From assembly GCA_029560415.1 (NCBI GenBank), contig JAKQKY010000030.1, forward strand, positions 1 to 38,104: 38,104 nucleotides of DNA. Direction: 5' to 3'. This DNA comes from Bacteroidota bacterium (lineage in GTDB: Bacteria > Bacteroidota > Bacteroidia > Chitinophagales > Chitinophagaceae). A program made the position numbers and the translations under genes. Position 1 is the first letter of the stretch, and every line of letters begins with the position of its first letter. The notes under the pieces are model-generated. The model was not told where the DNA came from. It saw nothing but the letters and a program-made list of their open reading frames with translations, and made no database searches. Of this stretch, positions 1-7,398 are shown in pieces.

Positions 1-393
1 ATCTGTTCCAAAATATAAAATGGGTAAGGTGCCGATCCCGGTATGCGCTGCTACGGCCACACTGAATGAAAATCCTCCACCCAGACCTTCATTGATGAGG
101 GTAGATGTAATGAAATCCTTACCAAGGCCATTAAATGTTTCGGGAATGGATGCACCTAAAAGACCCTGCTCTCCCGCCTTGATCAACAGGGATGGCATCA
201 GCCCCGGTTCAGCCTGGTCGATGCGGTCGATCACCGGCAATACTTCTGTAAGCAGAAACTGGTGACACATATCTTTCACCATTTGTTGTTCCTCATTAAA
301 ATCTTCCGGGATGAAAATGTCTGCAGCATTGCTTTCTTTGATCAGCCATTCGCCGCCTTTCAGCAAATTGATTTTTTCAGATGTGGTACTCAT
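1..393 (-). CDS. Acyl-CoA dehydrogenase, N-terminal part (cut by the left edge)
   Basis: The frame starts with ATG at 391-393 and runs off the left edge after 131 codons, so only the N-terminal helical domain is present. Visible stretches such as GLLGASIPETFNGLGKDF and a Gly-rich segment ending AAHTGIGTLPILYFGT match the N-terminal domain of FadE-type acyl-CoA dehydrogenases, flavoenzymes that introduce the 2,3-double bond in beta-oxidation. The catalytic Glu and the C-terminal domain lie outside the window. The gene follows the MarR regulator on the same strand after a 33-nt gap, so the two are probably one operon and the regulator probably controls fatty-acid degradation. The family call is secure; chain-length specificity cannot be told. 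Confidence 0.88.
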   Translation of the reverse strand, partial: MSTTSEKINLLKGGEWLIKESNAADIFIPEDFNEEQQMVKDMCHQFLLTEVLPVIDRIDQAEPGLMPSLLIKAGEQGLLGASIPETFNGLGKDFITSTLINEGLGGGFSFSVAVAAHTGIGTLPILYFGTD

Positions 394-426
394 TGTGATG
401 ATATTAAATGTGTTGAGAAATGTTCG

Positions 427-867
427 CTATTTTAAATTTTCATAAACCTGCTGCAATACCTCTTTCGCAATTTCAATCTGCCCATTGGTAACACCTGCCA
501 ACGCTTCATTCAGGGTTTGGTTGGCCACTTCCATGGTCTTTACCTGTAATTCGAGCGCTTCGGGAGTGAGGTAAATCATGTTGATCCTACGGTCATCCTT
601 ACTCGCAACCCGTTTAACCAATCTGAGCTTTTCAAGGTTATCTACCAGGCGGGTAATACTGGGTTTATCCCGAAAGGTGGCGTCGCATAAAGATTGTTGG
701 CTCATCCCGTCCTCCTTCCATAAATGATACAAAATGCTCCATTGCTCAATGGTGATGTCGATATTATTCGCCTTGAAATTCTTCTGCATACGACGGGCAA
801 TGGCTGTACTGGCCTTACCTGTGATAAAACTGTATAGTTCGCTTTTCTTAAATTGGTTGTTTGGCAT
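427..867 (-). CDS. MarR family transcriptional regulator
   Basis: This 146-residue protein has the normal MarR size. A dimerisation helix (about residues 8-35) is followed by a winged helix-turn-helix: MSQQSLCDATFRDKPSITRLVDNLEKLRLV spans about 55-84, and the wing carries the hallmark DDRR at 91-94. A C-terminal helix completes the dimer interface. MarR proteins usually repress their own operon and release DNA when they bind a small ligand. Its start codon sits inside a perfect 24-bp palindrome, which fits autorepression. An acyl-CoA dehydrogenase gene follows 33 nt downstream on the same strand, so an acyl-CoA or fatty-acid ligand is a reasonable inference, but no ligand site can be read from the sequence. 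Confidence 0.93.
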   Translation of the reverse strand: MPNNQFKKSELYSFITGKASTAIARRMQKNFKANNIDITIEQWSILYHLWKEDGMSQQSLCDATFRDKPSITRLVDNLEKLRLVKRVASKDDRRINMIYLTPEALELQVKTMEVANQTLNEALAGVTNGQIEIAKEVLQQVYENLK

Positions 868-889
868 ATAGTTGTTTAAACAACTATAT
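866..889. promoter_or_regulatory. 24-bp perfect palindrome, probable MarR operator
   Basis: Bases 866-889 form a perfect inverted repeat centred between 877 and 878, with half-site ATATAGTTGTTT. Palindromes of this length are typical of MarR dimers. It covers the first two bases of the marR start codon and abuts a -7-like box, TATCTTTA on the minus strand (plus 889-896), with a possible -33 TTG at plus 914-916. Binding here would block both transcription start and elongation. The palindrome is directly visible; the assignment to this MarR is inference from position. Confidence 0.75.
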
Positions 890-921
890 AAAGATAAACA
901 TTCATTTCAATTTCAAAAAAT

Positions 922-1000
922 TATTTTTGTGTTTCCGGCGGGCTAAACATGAGCAGCATCGTTGCGCAGCAGTCGTATACCATAAAACATTGTGCAGCAT
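922..1000 (+). promoter_or_regulatory. Promoter-plus-leader module, copy A
   Basis: A perfect Bacteroidota -7 box, TATTTTTG, lies at 922-929 within TTATTTTTGTGTTTC. It is followed by a segment at 952-1000 (AGCAGCATCGTTGCG and later AAAACATTGTGCAGC) that matches 6133-6182 at 31 of 42 ungapped positions, apart from a 3-nt insertion near the start. The equivalent copy B lies between a -7 box and the glycosyltransferase start codon. Here no convincing plus-strand gene follows before the convergent gene ending at 1178, so this copy could make a short untranslated RNA or be a decayed remnant. The rest of 868-1177 holds only the marR control region and the terminator at 1123-1158. Confidence 0.45.
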
Positions 1001-1122
1001 TTCATACTTTCTATATCTTGAATTAATCTTCCTGGTGCATCTCTTTACTTTTAGGAGATAAATGATTAACCGAAATCCATCTCTTGAAAAAAGGGAATCA
1101 TTCGTCTTTTTATCAGAATTAT

Positions 1123-1158
1123 TGCAAATAAAAAGCGCACCCGTTTAGAGTACGCTTT
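1123..1158 (-). terminator. Intrinsic terminator of the large T9SS protein gene
   Basis: The arms AAAGCGCAC (1132-1140) and GTACGCTTT (1150-1158) pair at 8 of 9 positions with a 9-nt loop. On the minus strand the hairpin is followed by the T-rich run TTTTTATTTG. It lies 20 nt beyond the stop codon at 1178. Confidence 0.75.
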
Positions 1159-1177
1159 GAAGAACTGTATCATTTTT

Positions 1178-4100
1178 TTAAAACTTCACCACGCGAACTA
1201 CTTTTTGCACAGCTCCCTGCTTCACTTCTATCATATACGCACCAGGATGTAATTCTGAGCCAAGGTTAATGGTTTGATTTGGCATTATTGTTAATTGCCT
1301 GTATGAACGACCGGTCATATCCAATACCCTTACTCCTAATTTTTCTTTCCCGGCAGTAATAACCCGTAGTTTGAAATCTGTCGTGGAGGGATTAGGATAT
1401 ACATTTAATTCCATTTCATTTGGCAAAATATTAAAAGAAGAAATGGGGGCAGCTATTGATTTGGCAAATGGCGGAGGAGTTTCTTCACACGCAGGCAATT
1501 TAACCGTAGTTGTGCGAATTACGCTGTTGCCACAATTATTTCTGCCCTGGGCGGTTACAATGCCACTGACCGCTGTTGGGGGATAAGAAACAGTGATACT
1601 CGAAGTGCCTTGTCCATTGATGATCGTACCCGCAGTAGCTACCCAGTTTACCGATGTGGCATTGGAAGGAAGCGAAGATAACGTGTAGGTGTAGATGCGG
1701 TTTGGACAAGAAACGGTATTGATTACATCTATAACACCAGGTGTAGACGGCAATAGTGTGCCAATCGCTAAGGTTCTTACACTGCTGGTACCGCACCCGT
1801 TTGTAGCTCTAACGGTGATTGAACCATTTGTAAAGCCTGGCGGATATGTAAAAGATATACTGTTGGTTCCTTGACCGCTCAAACCTATAGCCCCGATTGG
1901 TACCGACCAGGTATAGTTTGTTGCATTGGCTACTGCAGGTATGCTGTAAGCAGCGGGAGTTCCGTTAGGGGCAATATACTCACAAGCAATAGTTGGACCG
2001 CTGATCAAACTCGGCGTAGAAGGATTATTCCGGGAAATGTTAAAGCTGCGTGCCTGGCTGGTGCCGCATTCATTCACTGCACGAACCGTGATAGCACTGG
2101 TGGTAAATCCGCTGCTAAACGTTACCGTTACCGTAGTATCATTAACGCCTGGTCCGTTGGGGTGACCAATGCTGGTAGTACCAGGTTGTGCGGCCCACAA
2201 ATAAGAGGTAGCAGCAGTTGCTTTAGGTATGGTGAAGCTGATGGTATTGCCTGTGCCGAGAACAGGACAAACATCAGATGAACTGGCATTGATAGGGGCG
2301 GGTGTAGATGGAAATTGAGCCAACAGGTAATAAATTGTTTGAGCACTAACACCACATACCGAAGTAGCTGTTACTTTTAATTGTTTGTTTGCCTGTGACG
2401 AAAATCCGGAAAGAAAAGTCACCGTTAGGTTGGCCGTGCCCTGTCCATTTTGAATCACCACATTGGGTGGTACCAGCCAGTTGTAGGCAGTTGCACCAAT
2501 TGAATTGGCTGTGTAGGTTGCCGTTGTTGAAGTGCCTACAATAGGGCAAACATTGGTTAATCCAGTTACCACGGGTGAGGCGCCGCTGGCGATGCTGATA
2601 GGTGCTGATGCTATTGCTGGCGCACCACATCCAGTATTGATATTGTAAATGATCAAAGCGGTTCCAGCTGTAATACCTGTTACCAAACCAGTCGTTTGGT
2701 CTACCGTTGCCACTGCCTCATTACTGCTGCTCCAGCTACCTCCGCCATCGCCGTTACTGGTAAAAGTAGTTGTACCTCCATTACATAGATTACCCGTACC
2801 CGTTACCACGCCGGCATTTACATTGGGGTTAACTGTAAGTGATGTGCTGGCTGATTGCGGCGCTGTGCAACCTGTGTTAATAGTATACGTTATGGTTGTT
2901 GTGCCGGCACTCAATGCTGTAACCAATCCTGTTGAAACATTCACTGTGGCCGCCAGCTCATTACTGCTGCTCCAGCTGCCCCCCGGATCGCCATTACTGG
3001 TATATGTGGCCGTACCACCAATACAGAGGTTAGCCGCACCTGTTACCACACCGGCGTTTACATTGGGGTTAACCGTAAGTGATGTACTGGCTGATTGTGG
3101 CGCAGCGCAACCTGTGTTAATAGTATACGTTATGGTTGTTGTGCCGGCACTCAATGCTGTAACCAATCCTGTTGAAACATTCACTGTGGCCGCCAGCTCA
3201 TTACTGCTGCTCCAGCTGCCCCCCGCATCGCCATTACTGGTATATGTGGCCGTACCCCCAATACAGAGGTTAGCCACACCTGTTACTACGCCGGCGTTTA
3301 CATTGGGGTTAACCGTTACCGTTATACTGGCACAAAGATCCGGGGTTACACAACCACCCTCTCCTCTTGCATAGTATGTTGTAGTGGAAGTGGGCGAAAC
3401 GGTAATACTGGCGCCGCTGCCTTCTGTAGTTCCTCCACAACTGCCGCTGTACCATTGCCAGTTGGTAGCACTGTTAAGGCTGCCGGTACCAATGCTTAAG
3501 CTTGTGCTGTTGCCACTACAAATAACATTGTTGGTAGCGCTAAGCATAGGTACAGTAGGATTAATACATGGCGGTATAAGGTTGACTTCGATCAAATTGG
3601 TATAGATGGGTCTGTAACCCGTAGCTCCAGAAAATTCAAATTTTTTGGTATATATGTTACTATTCGCATCGTATTCAAACAATACTCCCCAACCGTTTGT
3701 CCCACCTCCGCTTGTCATCCCGTACAATTTACCGTTGGCTGCCTTACTGAGTGAGCCTTGAGGGGTAGACCCTTTAAAAAAATCAAAATCAAATTTTTTT
3801 GAAAATACATTGCTTGTTGCATCGTACTCAAATAATACTCCACTAAAACCAGTTGTCCCACCACCACTTGTCATCCCGTACAATTTGCCGTTGTTAGCTT
3901 TAACCAATGAGCCAGTAGGGTTATTCCCGTCATTACCAGAAAAATCATACTTTTTGGTATACACATTGCTGTTGACATCGTATTCAAATAATACACCTTG
4001 ATTGCTTGCCCCACCCCCATATGTCATTCCGTACAGTTTTCCGTTTGTTACCTCAATCAATGAACCCCTGGGATTTGATCCGTTTGCAGTAGAAAAATCA

Positions 4101-5824
4101 TACTTTTTGGTATACACAGTACTGTTGACATCGTATTCAAACAATACACCCAAACCGTTTGTTCCTCCTCCGCTTGTCATCCCGTATAATTTGCCGTTGG
4201 ATGCCTCTATCAATGAGCCTTCCGGATAAATTCCATTCGGTGCAGAAAAATCAAATTTTTTAGTGTAACTATTGATATTCGCATCGTATTCAAACAATAC
4301 TCCTTGATTGCTTGCCCCACCCACAACTGTCATTCCGTATAATTTGCCGTTGGATGCCTCTATCAATGAGCCTCTAGGATTTGAGCCGTTCGCAGAAGAA
4401 AAATCATGCTTTTTAATATAAACATTGTTACTCGTATTGTATTCAAACAATACTCCTAAACCGTTTACCCCACCTTGATTTGTCATCCCATACAATTTAC
4501 TGTTGGATGCCTCAATTAATGACCCGAAAGGAGAAGATGCGTTTGAAGGAGAAAAATCAAATTTTTTGGAATAACTATTGTTGGTCATATTGTATTCAAA
4601 CAATACACCCGAAGCGTTAACCCCACCATTTTGTGTCATACCGTACAATTTGCCATTGACAGCTTCCATCAATGAGCCCCTGGGATTTGAGCCGTTTGTG
4701 GAAGAAAAATCAAATCTTTTACTGTAAACATTGCTATTAGCGTCGTATTCAAACAATACTCCTTGATTGTTTGCCCCACCCAATAATGTCAATCCATATA
4801 ATTTACCATTGGATGCCTTTATCATTGAGCTATAGGGATTTATCCCATTGAGAAAAGAGTAATCAACCTTTTTAGTATATACATTGATACTCACATCGTA
4901 TTCAAACAATACTCCTTGATTGTTTGCCCCACCCCCTGGTGTCATCCCGTACAATTTACCATTGGCTGTCTCAATCAAAGAACCTTCCGGATAAACTCCA
5001 TTCGGAGTAGAAAAATCGAACTTTTTGGTATACACATTATTGACCGCATCGTATTCAAATAATACCCCAAGTCCGTTTGCCCCTCCATATTGTGTCATAC
5101 CATACATTTTCCCGTTGGATGCCTCAATCAATGAGCCTCTGGGTGCAGAACCATTCGCAGTAGAAAAATCAAACTTTATATTATATACATTACTGATTGC
5201 ATCGTATTCAAATAATACCCCAAGTCCGTTTGCCCCTCCATATTGTGTCATACCATACATTTTCCCGTTGGATGCCTCAATCAATGAGCCAAAAGGATTT
5301 CGCCCGGTTGCATTAGAAAATTCAAATTTTTTGGTATATATGTTACTATTAGCATCGTATTCAAACAACACTCCACTTCTATTTAAACCTCCTCCAGTTG
5401 TCAATCCATACAATTTGCCGTTGGATGCCTCAATCAATGAACCGTAAGGATAAGTTCCATCTGTATCAGAAAATTCAAATTTTTTGCTATATATGTTACT
5501 ATTAGCATCGTATTCAAACAATACACCTTGATTGTTTGCCCCACCTTGATATGTCATACCGTATAATTTTCCGTTGGAAGACTGTGTTAATTTGGTATGC
5601 TGGGGATATTTTCCGGGGATGCCTTCAAAATTATACTGTTTGGTCAAACTCGTTCCTCCGGTGGGTATACCGAAAATACTACCAAACTGCATACCTCCTT
5701 CTGAAGTCATACCAAACAGGGTTGGTTGTGCATAGCTGATCTGCTGTTGCGATAGAATAATAAAAAGGCCCAAAAAAACAGCCTTGATAAAATTTTTACA
5801 AAAATGATTGGTTTGCAATTTCAT
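1178..5824 (-). CDS. Giant secreted GloVer-repeat / Ig-like protein with T9SS type A sorting domain
   Basis: I place the start at the ATG at 5822-5824 because a signal peptide follows at once (MKLQTNHFCKNF, hydrophobic core, ending QISYAQ); the frame stays open 52 codons further upstream but that part is not signal-like. This gives 1548 residues. Residues about 85-748 are 13 tandem 50-51-residue repeats of the form GKLYGMTxxGGxNxxGVLFEYD...NxYxKKFDFS...NGxxPxGSLIEA, the GloVer (TIGR03803-like) type expected to form beta-propeller-like surfaces. An Ig-like domain and three BIG2-like units (about 841-1081, NVNAGVVTG...GGSWSSSNE) follow, then four PKD/Ig-like modules, and finally a T9SS type A domain (NVYPNPSTTDF... 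to ...VRVVKF). The protein is probably exported and anchored on the cell surface for binding or adhesion. No catalytic domain is visible. Confidence 0.9.
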   Translation of the reverse strand: MKLQTNHFCKNFIKAVFLGLFIILSQQQISYAQPTLFGMTSEGGMQFGSIFGIPTGGTSLTKQYNFEGIPGKYPQHTKLTQSSNGKLYGMTYQGGANNQGVLFEYDANSNIYSKKFEFSDTDGTYPYGSLIEASNGKLYGLTTGGGLNRSGVLFEYDANSNIYTKKFEFSNATGRNPFGSLIEASNGKMYGMTQYGGANGLGVLFEYDAISNVYNIKFDFSTANGSAPRGSLIEASNGKMYGMTQYGGANGLGVLFEYDAVNNVYTKKFDFSTPNGVYPEGSLIETANGKLYGMTPGGGANNQGVLFEYDVSINVYTKKVDYSFLNGINPYSSMIKASNGKLYGLTLLGGANNQGVLFEYDANSNVYSKRFDFSSTNGSNPRGSLMEAVNGKLYGMTQNGGVNASGVLFEYNMTNNSYSKKFDFSPSNASSPFGSLIEASNSKLYGMTNQGGVNGLGVLFEYNTSNNVYIKKHDFSSANGSNPRGSLIEASNGKLYGMTVVGGASNQGVLFEYDANINSYTKKFDFSAPNGIYPEGSLIEASNGKLYGMTSGGGTNGLGVLFEYDVNSTVYTKKYDFSTANGSNPRGSLIEVTNGKLYGMTYGGGASNQGVLFEYDVNSNVYTKKYDFSGNDGNNPTGSLVKANNGKLYGMTSGGGTTGFSGVLFEYDATSNVFSKKFDFDFFKGSTPQGSLSKAANGKLYGMTSGGGTNGWGVLFEYDANSNIYTKKFEFSGATGYRPIYTNLIEVNLIPPCINPTVPMLSATNNVICSGNSTSLSIGTGSLNSATNWQWYSGSCGGTTEGSGASITVSPTSTTTYYARGEGGCVTPDLCASITVTVNPNVNAGVVTGVANLCIGGTATYTSNGDAGGSWSSSNELAATVNVSTGLVTALSAGTTTITYTINTGCAAPQSASTSLTVNPNVNAGVVTGAANLCIGGTATYTSNGDPGGSWSSSNELAATVNVSTGLVTALSAGTTTITYTINTGCTAPQSASTSLTVNPNVNAGVVTGTGNLCNGGTTTFTSNGDGGGSWSSSNEAVATVDQTTGLVTGITAGTALIIYNINTGCGAPAIASAPISIASGASPVVTGLTNVCPIVGTSTTATYTANSIGATAYNWLVPPNVVIQNGQGTANLTVTFLSGFSSQANKQLKVTATSVCGVSAQTIYYLLAQFPSTPAPINASSSDVCPVLGTGNTISFTIPKATAATSYLWAAQPGTTSIGHPNGPGVNDTTVTVTFSSGFTTSAITVRAVNECGTSQARSFNISRNNPSTPSLISGPTIACEYIAPNGTPAAYSIPAVANATNYTWSVPIGAIGLSGQGTNSISFTYPPGFTNGSITVRATNGCGTSSVRTLAIGTLLPSTPGVIDVINTVSCPNRIYTYTLSSLPSNATSVNWVATAGTIINGQGTSSITVSYPPTAVSGIVTAQGRNNCGNSVIRTTTVKLPACEETPPPFAKSIAAPISSFNILPNEMELNVYPNPSTTDFKLRVITAGKEKLGVRVLDMTGRSYRQLTIMPNQTINLGSELHPGAYMIEVKQGAVQKVVRVVKF
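2821..3300 (-). repeat. Tandem 240-bp near-identical repeat encoding BIG2-like units
   Basis: The blocks 2821-3060 and 3061-3300 are direct tandem copies that differ at 10 of 240 positions (95.8% identical). The stretch 2881-2940 is identical to 3121-3180. A more diverged third copy lies at about 2580-2820. Each block encodes one roughly 80-residue Ig-like unit of the surface protein. Such similarity indicates recent duplication or gene conversion. Confidence 0.9.
3580..5572 (-). repeat. 13-copy array of about 153-bp coding repeats (GloVer type)
   Basis: Thirteen direct repeats of about 150-156 bp encode the GKLYGMT...GVLFEYD...KKFDFS unit. The DNA is also conserved: the complement of TTCAAACAATACTCC and close variants recur once per unit. 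Units differ mainly at two or three variable patches, such as the four residues after GMT and the segment after FDFS. A degenerate unit (TLFGMTSEGG) precedes the array just after the signal peptide. Confidence 0.9.
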
Positions 5825-6001
5825 GATGTTGATTTTTTTGGTATAAATTTCCAGGCAGAGAAATACACGCATTTCCATGCAGAGAATAAGAAAAATGATT
5901 GAGGAATGAGGTAAGGCCGGATTAATTTTCGCCAGGATATCCGTTACTAAAGTATTAAAAATTGTTATACGAGCATCCATTTCAATATTAAATTATAAGA
6001 A

Positions 6002-6017
6002 ACCGTTTTTTAACGGT
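6002..6017. repeat. Small inverted repeat upstream of the T9SS protein gene
   Basis: ACCGTT (6002-6007) and AACGGT (6012-6017) form a perfect 6-bp stem around TTTT. It lies between the divergent genes starting at 5824 and 6176. It could be an operator or a leader hairpin. It is too short for a firm call, and I see no convincing promoter for the minus-strand gene nearby. Confidence 0.3.
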
Positions 6018-6080
6018 ATTTGACATGCGGTTACCATTTGTGAATTTTATGAACCCCGGGTTTGAAAAATCACTAACACG

Positions 6081-6182
6081 TTGACCCCGCATCGCAAACA
6101 AGCTTATTTTTGTTTCACCTACATCGGTAATCAGCAGCGACATCGTTGCGTCGCACCCTTGTACAGCAAAACGTTATGCAGC
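6081..6182 (+). promoter_or_regulatory. Glycosyltransferase promoter and leader module, copy B
   Basis: TTG at 6081-6083 and TATTTTTG at 6105-6112 are separated by 21 nt, a good match to the Bacteroidota -33/-7 promoter. Downstream, 6133-6182 carries the element shared with copy A at 952-1000: AGCAG, CATCGTTGCG, then exactly 32 nt ending ATGCAGC in this copy. The element contains a possible hairpin, GCGAC (6137-6141) with GTCGC (6150-6154), and overlaps the start codon at 6176. It would be transcribed as the 5' leader, so a translational role is possible. Confidence 0.6.
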
Positions 6183-7351
6183 TTTTTTTGATCGTATTAT
6201 TGGGGGTTTTAATGTTGCTCTATGGCAGTTTATTGCTGTATTATCGTTCGGCCTGGGTTAGCATACTTAATTATGTTGAACGAAAAAGTCAAGAACCGCT
6301 TCCTTTCATTTCGGTATTGATCCCAGCACGCAATGAAGCCCACCAGGTCAGCAACCTACTTCAATCGCTGGAAGTACAACAATTCCCGGGAAATTCTTTT
6401 GAGGTCATAGTCATCGACGATCATTCCACCGATCACACTGTTGATGTTGTTGAATCTTTCATAAAAAAAACAACAATTCCTATACGAATAATATCACTCC
6501 GCGAAACACTGAAGGGTGAAGCCATTAATTCCTACAAGAAAAAAGCCATAGAAACAGGCATTGCCCAAAGCCGGGGTGAATTGATCGTAACCACCGACGC
6601 CGATTGTGTGGTTCCACCCTTGTGGCTGTCAACCATTGCCAATGTTTACCAGCTCCGGAAACCAAAAATGATCGTGATGCCGGTGGGCATTGAAGCCAGC
6701 CTGCGCCCCATCGAAATATTTCAGTCGCTCGATTTTATGACCCTGCAGGGTATCACCGGTGCTGCGCTACATAAAAATTTTCATGGTATGTGCAATGGCG
6801 CCAACCTGGCGTATACAAAAGAGTCTTTCTATGCTGTGAATGGTTTTACAGGAATCGATTCCATTGCCAGCGGCGATGATATGCTTCTGCTGCACAAAAT
6901 AAAAGATCAATTTCCTGAAGGCATCTGTTACATCAAATCAAAAGATGTTATCGTGTATACGAAACCGGTAGTTTCGCTGGGCGCTTTTTTTCAGCAACGT
7001 ATACGCTGGGCCAGCAAGTCTGACCAATACAGCGATAAAACACTTTTGCCTGTTTTGTTATTGGTGTATTTCTTTAACCTGCTGCTGCTGTTGACAGGCA
7101 TTCTATGTTTTTTTGTAAATAGTCTCCCAATTGTAACCATACTTTCACTCCCTTTTGTTTTCGGAGGAGTAATAATTTTAAAAACCATACTCGAACTTAT
7201 TTTCCTATACCCTGTTTCGGTTTTCTTTGGCAAGCAAAAATTGCTTTGGTTTTTTCCTTTATTCCAACCCCTGCATATTATTTATACGGTTGCTGCGGGT
7301 TGGCTTGGAAAATTCGGAACCTATGAATGGAAAGAAAGAAAAGTGAAGTAA
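6176..7351 (+). CDS. Membrane-bound family 2 glycosyltransferase
   Basis: A 391-residue protein begins with a membrane segment (MQLFLIVLLGVLMLLYG). The GT-A fold follows: ISVLIPARNEA at about 45-55, DDHSTDHT with its nucleotide-binding Asp pair at 81-82, the metal-binding DAD at 141-143, a GDD acceptor-site motif at 233-235 and QRIRW (QxxRW) at 274-278. About three membrane helices fill 290-375. QxxRW is typical of processive or membrane GT2 enzymes. The sugar donor and product are unknown. A TTG at 6146 in the same frame would add ten residues, but the ATG directly before the hydrophobic segment is the better start. It lies alone upstream of the permease gene, with a 47-nt gap. Confidence 0.88.
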   Translation: MQLFLIVLLGVLMLLYGSLLLYYRSAWVSILNYVERKSQEPLPFISVLIPARNEAHQVSNLLQSLEVQQFPGNSFEVIVIDDHSTDHTVDVVESFIKKTTIPIRIISLRETLKGEAINSYKKKAIETGIAQSRGELIVTTDADCVVPPLWLSTIANVYQLRKPKMIVMPVGIEASLRPIEIFQSLDFMTLQGITGAALHKNFHGMCNGANLAYTKESFYAVNGFTGIDSIASGDDMLLLHKIKDQFPEGICYIKSKDVIVYTKPVVSLGAFFQQRIRWASKSDQYSDKTLLPVLLLVYFFNLLLLLTGILCFFVNSLPIVTILSLPFVFGGVIILKTILELIFLYPVSVFFGKQKLLWFFPLFQPLHIIYTVAAGWLGKFGTYEWKERKVK

Positions 7352-7398
7352 CCGAAGAAGCCTTTCCTCATGATTCAACTTTAATTGTACTTTGCAAT

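Noticed and set aside
949..1026. Short 25-codon frame in leader copy A
   Set aside because: It starts with ATGAGCAGC and has weak translated similarity to the same region of copy B (IVA...T.K..AAF), but two sequences related at DNA level show this anyway. I kept it only as part of the repeat.
2649..3374. Plus-strand 241-codon open frame
   Set aside because: It is the antisense of the near-identical Ig-like repeats; its repeating Leu/Val/Pro sequence follows from the coding repeats on the other strand.
3580..5572. CRISPR array
   Set aside because: The periodic repeats are about 153 bp, coding and without short unique spacers.
5825..5980. N-terminal extension of the giant T9SS protein
   Set aside because: The frame is open, but a signal peptide starts at 5824 and the extra 52 residues look random.
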